Shown here in pieces: positions 15,788 to 25,007 of a stretch of DNA of 64,000 nt. The translations under genes were made by a program, and so were the position numbers. Under the pieces are notes generated by a model. It was not told the origin of the DNA, did no database searches, and saw only the letters and a list, made by a program, of their open reading frames with translations. The stretch spans positions 1 through 64,000 of the forward strand of contig DATNQD010000089.1 of assembly GCA_036702865.1 (NCBI GenBank), in the 5' to 3' direction. This stretch comes from Trichocoleus sp. (GTDB lineage: Bacteria > Cyanobacteriota > Cyanobacteriia > Elainellales > Elainellaceae). Position 1 is the first letter of the stretch. Each line of letters opens with the position of its first letter.

Positions 15788-16672
15788 ATGACCCTCTCTA
15801 AACTCTCTGTTGCTCAATCATCCGCACCCCACCTGCCCAACTCAAGCTCAAAAGGGCTGCAGATTGCTGATGCTTCGAGTTTATTTCCCGATCCCTGGAT
15901 GCTGACCGATCGCATCGTTCGACCCCTTGCTGTGATTGGCGATGGTGATTGCCCACCGGGAGTCACATTAGTTGGCACAGGCAAAAAAAACGTCCTGCGT
16001 GGAATAAATGGCAGTGACAACCTGCGAGGTGGCAGGGGAAACGACACATTACTTGGGAAAGGCTGTCAGGATAATCTACTGGGAGAAGCAGGAAACGATC
16101 GACTCAAGGGTGGCACTCAGCCTGATCGTCTTTTAGGCGGAACGGGCAGAGATGGGCTGGAAGGCGGTAACGGCAGAGATGATCTGTCTGGGGGCGCGGG
16201 AAATGACTCGCTCTTTGGCGGTGAAGGCGATGACTTGCTGGAAGGCGGCAGTGGGGACGATCGACTCAATGGCGGCAATGGCAAAGATAGCCTGCAAGGT
16301 GGAGTTGGGCGTGATTTACTGGTTGGGGCCTCCAAAGATGATATTTTGATTGGCGGACTCGATAAGGATCGAATGGAAGGCGGCGACGGCAAGGATCGAT
16401 TTGTCTATGCGTCTTTTGACGATCGAGGCGATGCCATTACTGACTTTAATCGAAGAGAGGATGTCATTGACCTGAGCCGCCTGATTCGAGGCAGCAACTA
16501 TTCTTCCTCTGATCGGTTTGAAAGATATGTGATTGTGGCGAGAGCAACCGATAATCGCACAATTATTCGCGTTGATGCAGATGGTGATAGTGGCGATAAT
16601 CCTTTCAAAACTCTGGTGACGTTAGAGGATGTGAAGTATAGCCGTGTGAAAAGCAATAACTTTGTATTCTAG
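15788..16672 (+). CDS. RTX/hemolysin-type calcium-binding repeat protein
   Basis: A 294-residue acidic protein from ATG 15788 (an in-frame TTG three codons upstream is ignored). Residues about 60-205 contain some 16 glycine- and aspartate-rich nonapeptides of the GGxGxDxLx type (for example GGAGNDSLFG, GGEGDDLLEG), the parallel beta-roll that binds calcium in RTX proteins. The C-terminal part (about 206-294), with DRFVYASFDDRGDAITDFNRREDVIDLS, is the usual cap after RTX arrays and may hold the type I secretion signal. No Sec signal peptide is evident, consistent with TolC-dependent export. No toxin or enzyme domain is present, so it is best called an RTX surface or matrix protein. Convergent with the next gene. 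Confidence 0.88.
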   Translation: MTLSKLSVAQSSAPHLPNSSSKGLQIADASSLFPDPWMLTDRIVRPLAVIGDGDCPPGVTLVGTGKKNVLRGINGSDNLRGGRGNDTLLGKGCQDNLLGEAGNDRLKGGTQPDRLLGGTGRDGLEGGNGRDDLSGGAGNDSLFGGEGDDLLEGGSGDDRLNGGNGKDSLQGGVGRDLLVGASKDDILIGGLDKDRMEGGDGKDRFVYASFDDRGDAITDFNRREDVIDLSRLIRGSNYSSSDRFERYVIVARATDNRTIIRVDADGDSGDNPFKTLVTLEDVKYSRVKSNNFVF

Positions 16673-16860
16673 AGAGATTCCCAAGTAGAAAAGAGATCAA
16701 AATGTTGGGGTAGGTTTAGCTCAAATAGAATGTACCTGACCGATTGTGGATGGCAACTTCCCTCAGCTCAGTCAGGCACTGTACAGCAGCTAGATTTCTA
16801 CTTAAGATTCTCTGTGTATCACACTAGCCTGAATCATTCATCAGAGTTTGGCATCCTCAC

Positions 16861-16931
16861 GTAGGGGCGAAGCTTTGCGCCAATGTATTCTAATCAGTGC
16901 AACCGCTTTGCTGCAAATGCTTCGCCCTTAC
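16861..16931. repeat. 71-bp dispersed inverted-end repeat, copy 1
   Basis: The element begins GTAGGGGCGAA (16861-16871) and ends TTCGCCCTTAC (16921-16931), inverted with one mismatch in 11. A second copy with the same ends is at 61056-61128. Both carry GCAAATGCTTCGCCCTTAC at the right end. It is non-coding and has the form of a REP or MITE-like unit. The remaining part of the gap 16673-16980 shows nothing else. Confidence 0.7.
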
Positions 16932-16980
16932 TCCTGCAGTTGAGACGAGAAGGGCGCGAGGCAGGGCAGTTGGCTTGAAA

Positions 16981-18096
16981 TTAACGCAGTCTACCGAACA
17001 GTTTCTGCTTCAAAGAGCGCCAGGAGGGACCCAAAACAGACTGACCAAAGGCAACTCGGACAGGTCTAAGGATTTGCTTAAATGCGCCCCACTGGTTCCT
17101 TGCCATCTGCTTGATCGATCGCCAGGAGGGACCCAAAACAGACTTTCCGAAGGCAATTCGAGTTGGCTTCAGCGCTTGTTTAACCGATCGCCAGAAGGGA
17201 CCCAAAGCTGATTTACCAAAGGCAATTCGCAGCCGTTTCAGGAGGCTTGGACCTGGCTGACCATAATATTTGCCTTTATCAGGATTGTGTTCGTAGGCGC
17301 CAATTCCAGAGTTCAGATATTTTTTAACGTCTTTGCGAGCAAGATACTTTTCGCGCGTTTTTTTCAGGTGTTCCCCATGAACGTTTGTGTGAAAAACTGA
17401 CCAGTTGATATCTTCAACCTTCATCAAGGTATAGAGATTATGCTGCTCCATATACTGCTCGAAGGCTGCTTCGATTAAAAAGCGACCGTCTCCATCTGAA
17501 TCCAGCGGATTTTTACTCTTAAACCCAGAGAGAATGAAGTCATTCGCAAACTCATGCATTGCTGCAACAAACGTATCGCGCTTCATGATTGCGAAGTTAT
17601 AGCTGCAAAAGCGACTGAAATACCATCCATCCCAGGCATCCTCTGCTTTACAGGGTCCGTTATAAGAACCACCTACTGCAAAAATATCTTCTCGCTCTAA
17701 ATATTGAATCGCTTCTACTAACCAGTTCTCATGTCCTTTACGGTAAGGTAGCGTATCCGTTTTGAAAAATAAAATATAAGGTTTACTGGCGATCGCTCCA
17801 GCCGTGTATTCCTTGATATATCCTTTGTCTTTGCCAAAGTCGTCGCTTGTCTCATGGATAATTTGCAATTTATCAATCAACTTATCCCGAAACATTGCCC
17901 AGCAGATAGTTTGCGTTTCAGCATCACTTCCACAATCAATAACGACAACTTCTCCCGGTTTACCACCTAAAAAATGGAACCAATCTTGAATCACAGCAGC
18001 AAGCACAGGGCTTTCCCCATAGTTCGCTGTGACCATTGAAATTTGGCTTAATGTTTGTTCTAGGGCACTTGTTAACTCAGTTAATGTTGCAGCCAT
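16981..18096 (-). CDS. glycosyltransferase-like protein with triple C-terminal repeat
   Basis: A 371-residue protein. The first 250 residues resemble a GT-A-type glycosyltransferase: strand ISMVTANYGES, acidic VVVIDCGSD, and FFKTDTLPYRKGHENW where TDT takes the place of a DxD metal site. No signal peptide. The tail (about 283-371) carries three near-identical segments of the pattern (R/V)(I/V)AFG(K/Q)S(A/V)LGP(F/S)WRS(V/I/L)KQ, encoded by three diverged DNA repeats within 16990-17235, all basic and aromatic. Such a tail could bind membrane, polysaccharide or nucleic acid. Donor and acceptor sugars are unknown. It stands alone, converging with the RTX gene. Confidence 0.65.
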   Translation of the reverse strand: MAATLTELTSALEQTLSQISMVTANYGESPVLAAVIQDWFHFLGGKPGEVVVIDCGSDAETQTICWAMFRDKLIDKLQIIHETSDDFGKDKGYIKEYTAGAIASKPYILFFKTDTLPYRKGHENWLVEAIQYLEREDIFAVGGSYNGPCKAEDAWDGWYFSRFCSYNFAIMKRDTFVAAMHEFANDFILSGFKSKNPLDSDGDGRFLIEAAFEQYMEQHNLYTLMKVEDINWSVFHTNVHGEHLKKTREKYLARKDVKKYLNSGIGAYEHNPDKGKYYGQPGPSLLKRLRIAFGKSALGPFWRSVKQALKPTRIAFGKSVLGPSWRSIKQMARNQWGAFKQILRPVRVAFGQSVLGPSWRSLKQKLFGRLR

Positions 18097-18535
18097 TGTT
18101 CTTTTCTCTTAAGTTGACAGCAGTGTTGCAAAACAATACGCAATAGAGAGGTTGCTGCTCTAGCAAAGAACAACGACCCCCACAACCAAATACGGGGAAG
18201 CATTCTTAACAGGAAAGCGCGATCGGACAAACAGCCATCCGATTGAGCGGCACGAAAACTTAACTGCAATGTAAAACCAGCCCTGTCTGAGCTTTATAAG
18301 CAATCAAAGGCAAGCAGACCTGCCCTGACGCCTAAAGCAGACAAAGAAGACGATCGCAGGATTAATATTTCATGATGTGGATCTTAACAATGGTGTAGGT
18401 TCCTCAGCTACGCTTGTACTATCTCCGTAAAACTAGGGAGTGAAACAGTCAACCTTGTGTAATTTATATACGGATATCGTAAAGACTTAAAGAGCTAATG
18501 CTCCACTTAATATTTAAATTATTTAATACAGGCTA

Positions 18536-18601
18536 AATTTCATCAAGATTTCATCTACGTTAGGTAACGATCGTATCCCAGGAGACAACCTTGATGAAAT
18601 T
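18536..18601. repeat. 12-bp perfect inverted repeat in gap 18097-18637
   Basis: AATTTCATCAAG (18536-18547) and CTTGATGAAATT (18590-18601) are exact complements with 42 bases between. The pair lies just downstream of the phytase-like gene (minus strand). A part of the left arm, TTTCATC, recurs in the spacer at about 18549. There is no T-run typical of a terminator. The remaining 430 bases of the gap hold no recognisable gene. Confidence 0.55.
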
Positions 18602-18637
18602 CTGTCCTGCTTACGCAGTTCACTACCGTAAAATCAC

Positions 18638-19903
18638 TTAGCTAGAACTGCCCGATCGCCCCTGCTTCAAGCGAAACAGTAAGAATTGAGTTACCTGGAG
18701 ATCGTTAAAATTATCATCACTGACCAGGATAAGGCTCCGGTTGCCATCGGGTAATTGGGGACCAAGGGTCATGCCTTCTAGATTATCAAGCGGAATTTTG
18801 AGATCACTGAGATCCAAAAGTAATCGTTTGTAGATAGGAGTTAGTTCAGCAATATCCCCATGCAAGTAAGGAATGCTGGATGTATCTGTTGCACCACCCA
18901 TCGTAAACTGATAAAGCTTCGCTCCAACCCCAGCAGCGATACCAAACGATCGCTCTAAACCCAGAAAATGACCGCCTTGATCAAGCGTCACCATCTCCAC
19001 TAAGCCATTCTCGGTTGCACCTGCTGAAGGTGGATCAATTAAATAGATATGCTCTGCCAGCAGCGACGGCAGGTCTTCACCGACCAAGTAGTGAACGAAT
19101 CGGAGTGGTTGCTGGGTTTCAGACGGGGTTTCAGGCAGTGTTTCAGACGGAGTTTCAGACGGAGCCGGAGCAAGATCTTGTTGAATCGGGGCTTCGGTTG
19201 CGGCAAACAAACGAAACGGTTCCGTTGAGCCAGGAGCAGAGCCGCTTAAGTTCAGCGTGAGCGATTCAAAGCCGCGATTGTTTTGCACACCGCTCGGCTG
19301 ACCCTCAACTTCCTCAGGGATAAATCGTTTGGGAATGGGTAAGCTTTTGCGCCAGTTGCCCGTTTCTAGATCAAATTCATCAACAAAGGGCGGAATGCCT
19401 GCCTCAACCACGCCTTCACTGGCGACAAAAACCGATCGCCTCGGACTCAGCGCAATCCCTTCTAGGTCGATCGTTCCTTTCGCGAATGGCTGTCCATTTT
19501 CGCCTTTTAGCGTCGTCACTCGCTCCACTTCAACCGACTGAATGCCGATTTGATCGGGCTGATCTGGGGCTGCACCGATCGCCAGTTTCAGGGTGTAAAA
19601 CCGAGCCGGGGCACGTTCACTTCGGTCATCTGAAACAGCATAGAATCGATCCTGCTGTCGGTCATAGCTAATGCCTGACAAACCGCCGACTGGAGTTTCG
19701 GCAAATTCGCCTTTGGGCAATCGATATTCATCCAAATAATCCAGCGAGAGATTGAGAAACAGCCGATCTTCTGCCTTAATCTGGGGCAGACTACAGCTCG
19801 TCAGGAGACTGGTAAGAAGGAGAACGATCGGCAGAAGGAGGGACGCGAAACGAGGAAGACGCAGCGGCAGGCAACTGAAGAGTTTGGCGGAGAATCGGCG
19901 CAT
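18638..19903 (-). CDS. phytase-esterase-like lipoprotein
   Basis: A 421-residue exported protein. A long hydrophobic signal ends in a lipobox LLTSC (about residues 33-37), predicting a lipid-anchored protein. The mature part fits the esterase-like activity of phytase family: YRLPKGEFAETPVGGLSGISYD, FYAVSDDRS, IDLEGIALSPRRSVFVASEG, RGFESLTLN, NLEGMTLGP and LILVSDDNF, the acidic repeats of a six-blade propeller. Substrate probably a phosphoester or a related ligand. An insertion of PSETPSETLPETPSET (about 245-260) is a low-complexity expansion. The start lies only 7 bases after the stop of the thioredoxin-TPR gene, so the two form an operon. Confidence 0.85.
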   Translation of the reverse strand: MRRFSAKLFSCLPLRLPRFASLLLPIVLLLTSLLTSCSLPQIKAEDRLFLNLSLDYLDEYRLPKGEFAETPVGGLSGISYDRQQDRFYAVSDDRSERAPARFYTLKLAIGAAPDQPDQIGIQSVEVERVTTLKGENGQPFAKGTIDLEGIALSPRRSVFVASEGVVEAGIPPFVDEFDLETGNWRKSLPIPKRFIPEEVEGQPSGVQNNRGFESLTLNLSGSAPGSTEPFRLFAATEAPIQQDLAPAPSETPSETLPETPSETQQPLRFVHYLVGEDLPSLLAEHIYLIDPPSAGATENGLVEMVTLDQGGHFLGLERSFGIAAGVGAKLYQFTMGGATDTSSIPYLHGDIAELTPIYKRLLLDLSDLKIPLDNLEGMTLGPQLPDGNRSLILVSDDNFNDLQVTQFLLFRLKQGRSGSSS

Positions 19904-19910
19904 GGAGAGT

Positions 19911-20732
19911 TTAATATAAAACCTGGACTAGTTTTTTGCGATATTGCGGTGTGAGGGGATGTTCATCTCCCATGATTTCAAACGCCATCACCATTGCTTT
20001 TCTGGCACTATCATTGCGGTATTTCCGATCTTTTGCTGCGATCGACAAAAACCCTTCCAGTGCCGCTTCATAATCGCCTGTCAAAATTTGCTGTACAGAC
20101 GTAAAAAATGGGCGATCGAACTCGTTCCCAAAATTTGTTGTTTCGCTTTCGCGTTTGAGTTCAATTAAAGTCCGAAGTGCCTGTGCTCTAGCGAAATATG
20201 GTTTTTCGTTTTCTTGAATAAACGATAAAAGTTTTTCAGCAGAATCAAACTTGTTCTGTCCAATTAAAAACTGTGCAGCAGCAACAGCAAGCTTACGGTC
20301 TTGCGGATATTGCTCAATTAACTTTGCAAATAAACCTTTGGCTTGTTCAGAATCTCCAGCAGCCATTGCTTGTTGAATTTCTTCCAGCCCCGTCTCTAGC
20401 TGCGACTTTAAATTTAACTGCGCCAAAAACTGACGAATCTTCGGTTCCGACAACACACCCACAAATCCAGGATGCATTTCACCTTGAACAAAGACGCGCA
20501 CATCCGGCACACCTTCAATTCGGTAGGTACTTGCCAAGTCATTACTTTGATCAATATCAACCTTTGCCAGGACAAAATCATATTCCTGCACCAGCTTTTC
20601 AAGAATCGGCTTGAGCATCTGGCAGGGGCCGCACCACTGGGCAAAGAAATCGACTAAAACAGGGCGATCGTGTGAGGCTTGTACTACCTCAGCGGCAAAA
20701 TTATTGCTGTTTACTTCAACGGAGACGCCCAT
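19911..20732 (-). CDS. thioredoxin domain - TPR protein (CnoX/YbbN-like)
   Basis: A 273-residue cytoplasmic protein. Residues 1-110 are a thioredoxin fold with intact active site WCGPC (33-37) and the cis-Pro region EGVPDVRVF. Residues 120-273 are alpha-helical repeats (ALAAGDSEQAKGLFAKLI-like, then LAVAAAQFLIGQNKF), resembling the TPR half of E. coli CnoX (YbbN). CnoX works as a redox-linked chaperone; in E. coli the active site is altered, whereas here both cysteines are kept, so reductase activity is plausible. AAGGAG lies well placed before the ATG. The gene is 162 bases downstream of ctaE on the same strand and 7 bases before the lipoprotein gene. Confidence 0.88.
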   Translation of the reverse strand: MGVSVEVNSNNFAAEVVQASHDRPVLVDFFAQWCGPCQMLKPILEKLVQEYDFVLAKVDIDQSNDLASTYRIEGVPDVRVFVQGEMHPGFVGVLSEPKIRQFLAQLNLKSQLETGLEEIQQAMAAGDSEQAKGLFAKLIEQYPQDRKLAVAAAQFLIGQNKFDSAEKLLSFIQENEKPYFARAQALRTLIELKRESETTNFGNEFDRPFFTSVQQILTGDYEAALEGFLSIAAKDRKYRNDSARKAMVMAFEIMGDEHPLTPQYRKKLVQVLY

Positions 20733-20894
20733 CTCTCATCACTCCTTAAATTACAAAACGAGGACTGATTGAGAAATTATGACATTTTTGGAAGCAGCAC
20801 TCGATGTTTGCTTGCAGCAGCGCGATCGAGTCTTACTGTTCTTCAAACGTCCAAAATTCCACAATTCAGTCCTCAGGCGCTTCAAGGCTGAAAT

Positions 20895-21506
20895 TTAGAG
20901 CAGATAAAGCAGGATGAACAAAATTACCCAGACCACATCCACAAAGTGCCAGTAAAGCTCAGCCGCTTCGATGCCAAAATGATGTTCGCTGGAATAGTGT
21001 CCTTGCTGGCGCGATCGCCACAGTACGCCCAGAATCAGCACCAGCCCGAACAAAACGTGCAAACCGTGAAAGCCAGTCAGCACATAGAAGGTACTCGCGT
21101 AAAGATTGGTTTTGAGTCCAAATTCCAGGTGAAAGTACTCATAGAGCTGACCAGCCAGGAAGACTGCTCCCATTAAAGCTGTGATGCCAAACCAGAGGCG
21201 CATTCCTTTTGCATCATTTTTCTTGATCGCGGTGTCTGCGTTATGGATCACAAGGCTACTGGAAACCAGCAGAATCGTGTTAATTCCAGGCAGCAGCAAT
21301 TCGCGTTCGGGCGTTCCTTCAGGGGGCCAGGTTGGATAAACGGCGCGAAAGGTGAGATATGCCGTGAACAGCCCCAGGAAGATCATGCTTTCTGCAATCA
21401 GAAAGACAATGACGCCGAAGACGCGATGATCTGGATGCGCTTCATGGGCAGCCTCCCCGTTGACCTGATAATTTTCTCCAACTTGATTAACAACAGAACC
21501 TTGCAT
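20895..21506 (-). CDS. ctaE: cytochrome c oxidase subunit III
   Basis: A 203-residue, five-helix subunit III of the aa3-type terminal oxidase. Features include HRVFGVIVFLIAESMIF near residue 27, FTAYLTFRAVYPTWPPEG, and the C-terminal HFGIEAAELYWHFVDVVWVILF, the subunit III signature with Glu and His. It is shorter than the seven-helix mitochondrial form, which is usual for cyanobacteria. GGAGGAG precedes the ATG. It is the last gene of ctaC-ctaD-ctaE, 14 bases after ctaD. The complex reduces oxygen in the cytoplasmic or thylakoid membrane. Confidence 0.95.
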   Translation of the reverse strand: MQGSVVNQVGENYQVNGEAAHEAHPDHRVFGVIVFLIAESMIFLGLFTAYLTFRAVYPTWPPEGTPERELLLPGINTILLVSSSLVIHNADTAIKKNDAKGMRLWFGITALMGAVFLAGQLYEYFHLEFGLKTNLYASTFYVLTGFHGLHVLFGLVLILGVLWRSRQQGHYSSEHHFGIEAAELYWHFVDVVWVILFILLYLL

Positions 21507-21520
21507 AGCTCCTCCGGCAA

Positions 21521-23221
21521 TTAGGACAGCGGCGACTTATTGGGTTGTAGTTCAGGTGAGGTGAGCGGCGGTTCGTTGTCGCGGTTATCAACGCTTGGAT
21601 CAACCCCATAATCATAAGGACCATGTGTCAGAACCGGCAGCACCTCAAAGTTTTCGATCGCCGGAGGCGAAGTCGTCTGCCATTCCAGCGTCAACGCTCT
21701 CCAGGGATTGTCACCCGCAGGCCGACCTTTCCACCAGCACCAGATCGCATTAATGATGAAGGGAATAGTAGAAACTGCCAAAATGTATGCGCCCACCGTT
21801 GAAACCTGATTCAGCGACGTAAAGCGGGGATCATACATAGCGATGCGGCGGTTCATTCCCATCATGCCAAGCTTGTGCATGGGCATAAAGGTAAGGTTCA
21901 TGCCGATTAGCGTCAGGATGAAGTGAATCCGTCCGAGGTTCTCATTCAGCATCTTTCCGGTCATCTTCGGGAACCAGTGATAGATAGCCGAATAGATGCC
22001 AAAGACGCTGCCGCCAAACAAGACATAGTGCAGGTGCGCCACGATGAAATAAGTATCGTGAACGTGAATATCAAACGGTACAGATGCCACCATCACACCG
22101 CTGATGCCACCAATCACGAACATGCCGACAAAGCCCATCGCAAACAGCAAAGCACTGTTGAGTTCCAGCTTGCCGCCCCACATCGTTGCCAACCAGCTAA
22201 AGATTTTGATACCCGTTGGTACCGCAATCACCATTGTTGTGATCATGAAGAACATCCGCAGCCATGCTGGAGTTCCACTGGTAAACATATGGTGTGCCCA
22301 AACAATCAACCCTAAAAAGGAGATTGCCAGACTGGAGTAAGCCACTGCCCGATAGCCAAACAACGGCTTACGAGAATGAACCGGAATAATGTCTGAGATT
22401 GCCCCAAACAGCGGCAGGATCATAATGTAGACCGCCGGATGGGAATAAAACCAGAACATGTGTTGATAGACGATCGGGTCACCCCCACCACTGGGGTTAA
22501 AGAATGCTGTACCGACCAGCAAATCAAACGCCAGCAGAATCAGCGCACCCGCTAACACCGGAGTCGAGAGCAGGATCAGCGCGGAGGTTGCCAGCATCGA
22601 CCAGCAAAACACGGGCATATCATTCAGCCCCATGCTCGGCACACGCATTCGCAAAATGGTGGTGAGGAAGTTGATGCCGCCCAGAATCGAGGAGGTTCCT
22701 AAGATGAGGAGACTAAAGATCCAGATTCCCTCACCCACTTTGCCGCTAACAAGACTGAGTGGCGGATAAGAAGTCCAGCCTGCTTGAGGTGCTTCAATCA
22801 AGAGACTGCCGACCAGCATAATGCCGCCGATCGGGATCATCCAAAAGGCGAGCGCATTCAATTTGGGAAACGCCATATCTCGCGCCCCAATCATCAGCGG
22901 GATCAGGTAGTTTCCAAGCCCGGCTCCGGCTGGCACAATCCACAGGAAGATCATGATCGTGCCGTGCAGCGTCAGCAGGTTGTTGTAGAGTTCGGGGTTG
23001 ACCAGATCCGAAGCAGGGGTCGCCAGTTCAGTTCGCATCACGTCTGCCATCACACCACCAATCAGGTAGAAGATGAAGGAGGTGACGAGATACTGAATCC
23101 CAATCACTTTGTGATCAGGGTTAAACGTAAAGTAATCCTGCCAGCGCCGCTCCGATCCAGAATGATGGGCAGCTTCTCTTGCAGGCAGATTTGCAGTGAT
23201 GGGGATTTCTGCGTTTGTCAT
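21521..23221 (-). CDS. ctaD: cytochrome c oxidase subunit I
   Basis: A 566-residue catalytic subunit with twelve membrane helices that binds heme a, heme a3 and CuB. Ligand motifs visible: LLTLHGTIMIF (heme a His), YSHPAVYIMILP (CuB His and cross-linked Tyr), WAHHMFTSG (two CuB His) and HDTYFIVAHLHYVLFG (heme a3 and heme a His). The YSHPAVY form lacks the Glu of mitochondrial HPEVY and is the signature of A2-type heme-copper oxidases. A hydrophilic N-terminus of about 30 residues and a proline-rich C-terminal tail are also present. It lies 4 bases after ctaC. The ribosome site is weak, suggesting translational coupling. Confidence 0.96.
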   Translation of the reverse strand: MTNAEIPITANLPAREAAHHSGSERRWQDYFTFNPDHKVIGIQYLVTSFIFYLIGGVMADVMRTELATPASDLVNPELYNNLLTLHGTIMIFLWIVPAGAGLGNYLIPLMIGARDMAFPKLNALAFWMIPIGGIMLVGSLLIEAPQAGWTSYPPLSLVSGKVGEGIWIFSLLILGTSSILGGINFLTTILRMRVPSMGLNDMPVFCWSMLATSALILLSTPVLAGALILLAFDLLVGTAFFNPSGGGDPIVYQHMFWFYSHPAVYIMILPLFGAISDIIPVHSRKPLFGYRAVAYSSLAISFLGLIVWAHHMFTSGTPAWLRMFFMITTMVIAVPTGIKIFSWLATMWGGKLELNSALLFAMGFVGMFVIGGISGVMVASVPFDIHVHDTYFIVAHLHYVLFGGSVFGIYSAIYHWFPKMTGKMLNENLGRIHFILTLIGMNLTFMPMHKLGMMGMNRRIAMYDPRFTSLNQVSTVGAYILAVSTIPFIINAIWCWWKGRPAGDNPWRALTLEWQTTSPPAIENFEVLPVLTHGPYDYGVDPSVDNRDNEPPLTSPELQPNKSPLS

Positions 23222-23225
23222 AAGC

Positions 23226-24233
23226 TCAAGATGCCGTCGGTTGGGAAGGTGAATGAAGCTGCTTCAAGGTTTCAGCAGTAATGCCAATTTGCTCAGCAAC
23301 GGGAGCCAGACGATCGAGATTGGTGCGATCGGTCGGGTTAACAGCTACCGTTTGATTTGTCTCAGCTTGAGCAGTCACCTGAGATTGCAGCCACTGATCA
23401 AAGTCTGTTTGACTCTGCACATATAGCTTCGCGCCCATAGCACCATGATAAGGACCACAAAGCTCCGCACAGACGATCGGATATTCACCTTCACGACTGG
23501 GCGTAAACCGCAGTTCGGCAAGCTGTCCGGGGATTGCGTCTTGCTTCAGCCGAAACTCAGGCAGCCAGAAAGCGTGTAGAACGTCTTGAGCATTGATGTT
23601 GAGCTTGACATCCTGATTGATCGGCAGATGCAGTTCACCTGAGGTCACACCACTGTCGGGGTAGGTGAAAATCCAGGCATATTGCAGCCCCATCACATCT
23701 ACAGTGATATCAGGCTGTCGATTGGAAACCGCAGAGTCTGCGCCAATTCCAAGTGCCATGTGCATGTGGTGAGCAGAGTGCGGCTTAGAACTCTTGTTCG
23801 AGTCGATCAGATTTGTGGCACTCTCTCCAGGCATCATCGCGACCTGAACCACTGGAGATTGATCGGCTGCGTCAGGGTCAAATCCCCCTAAATTGCGATA
23901 GACATCAAAGCTGTAGACGCTGATAAACAGCACAATGACGACAGGGATTGCCGTCCAGACGATTTCCAAGGGAATGTTTCCGGCAATTGGCGGTCCATCC
24001 GTGAGGTCGTCTTTTTTGCGACGGAACCGGAAGGCACTAATAATAATGACGCCTTCTACCAGTAGGAAGATTCCCATGCCGACCGTCATCATTGTGTTAA
24101 ACAGCCCATCTACCAGAGCAGCATCAGCCGACGCTTCTACAGGCAATAGTCCATGATTTTGTCCGTACCAGATGCTTACAAGGGTTAGCACAATGCCAGC
24201 CAGCATCGTTAGGATACTATTCGGGATATTCAC
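23226..24233 (-). CDS. ctaC: cytochrome c oxidase subunit II
   Basis: A 335-residue subunit with two N-terminal membrane helices (about 5-25 and 45-70) and an outside cupredoxin domain carrying the CuA centre: His in VLHAFWLPEF, and CAELCGPYHGAM (Cys, Cys, His, Met ligands). An insertion of about 50 residues rich in Ser, His and Met (MPGESATNLIDSNKSSKPHS then HHMHMALG, near residue 130-160) precedes the domain. Accepts electrons from cytochrome c6 or plastocyanin. It starts with GTG at 24233 and heads the ctaCDE operon, divergent from ctaA. A C-terminal extension of about 60 residues beyond the usual end is present. Confidence 0.95.
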   Translation of the reverse strand: MNIPNSILTMLAGIVLTLVSIWYGQNHGLLPVEASADAALVDGLFNTMMTVGMGIFLLVEGVIIISAFRFRRKKDDLTDGPPIAGNIPLEIVWTAIPVVIVLFISVYSFDVYRNLGGFDPDAADQSPVVQVAMMPGESATNLIDSNKSSKPHSAHHMHMALGIGADSAVSNRQPDITVDVMGLQYAWIFTYPDSGVTSGELHLPINQDVKLNINAQDVLHAFWLPEFRLKQDAIPGQLAELRFTPSREGEYPIVCAELCGPYHGAMGAKLYVQSQTDFDQWLQSQVTAQAETNQTVAVNPTDRTNLDRLAPVAEQIGITAETLKQLHSPSQPTAS

Positions 24234-25007
24234 GGCTCTTTATGGAAGTAGAGAGTTAAATAACAACACAGTCTTCTCAGGGATGACTATGATGATGGGG
24301 AAACCTGGGGCTGTCGGATTTCAGATGAGGCAAGGGAAAAAGTGCCAAGTCTGAAGTGCTAAGTTTAGCAGTTGCGATCGAGAGAACTAACATTACAAAG
24401 CGTGAAGATCAGGAGTAAAGATAATGTAGAAGTCAAAGCACCTAGCCCACTTCTCACGTTAAACCAAATTTCTAGAATTCACAAAATCTTGGCACTGGAA
24501 TGTTACTAAACTTTCAGAGAATGTCAAATTTTTTTCTTAACTCTTTCTTTGGGATCGAAGAATTTACCAACAAAATTCTGAAATTCATGCAATGCTGAGC
24601 CAATCTCAACAGGAACAGCTACGCTAGAAGAGGGATTAGCGGGTCAATTGCAAGCTCAATTTGAAGTTGCTTGTAGTGTTTATCTCCTCACAATCAAAAG
24701 AAATTCCTAAACATTGAGGTTTTTTAAGTGGACATCACTAGAGTAATAAATTAGTCGCTTATTCTCGGATTCCCATTTTGCCATCTCGCAAACAAACGCC
24801 TATCTAAAGACGTATTTTTACCCGAATCAACGACTACAAAAATAACAAAGTCCTGTAGATGGTCTTAATCTGCTTCTAAACAGATTGAGTGCCGTTCACA
24901 GCATTTTTCTATGTCATTCGTTAGACTGGTGCTCCATCAAAATCTGCATTTAGTGTTATTTCTCTCGATGTGCTAAATGGTTTTAATGCAAAAGGGAGGT
25001 GTGGTAA
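24234..25007. other. divergent regulatory gap between ctaC and ctaA
   Basis: 774 bases without a plausible gene. It should hold promoters for the ctaCDE operon (leftward) and ctaA-ctaB (rightward). AATCTG (24867-24872) and CAGATT (24881-24886) form a small inverted repeat 120 bases before ctaA. A duplicated AGTGCCAAG/AGTGCTAAG is present near 24340-24362. No NtcA-type GTA-N8-TAC site and no RNA gene were found by eye. Confidence 0.35.

Noticed and set aside
20760-20874. 9-bp inverted repeat GAGGACTGA ... TCAGTCCTC between ctaE and the thioredoxin gene
   Set aside because: Arms are 97 bases apart and there is no T-run or other support; may be chance.
24683-24694. CTCCTCACAAT resembling the Yfr1 core ACTCCTCACAC
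   Set aside because: The match is incomplete and the flanking hairpins of Yfr1 are absent.
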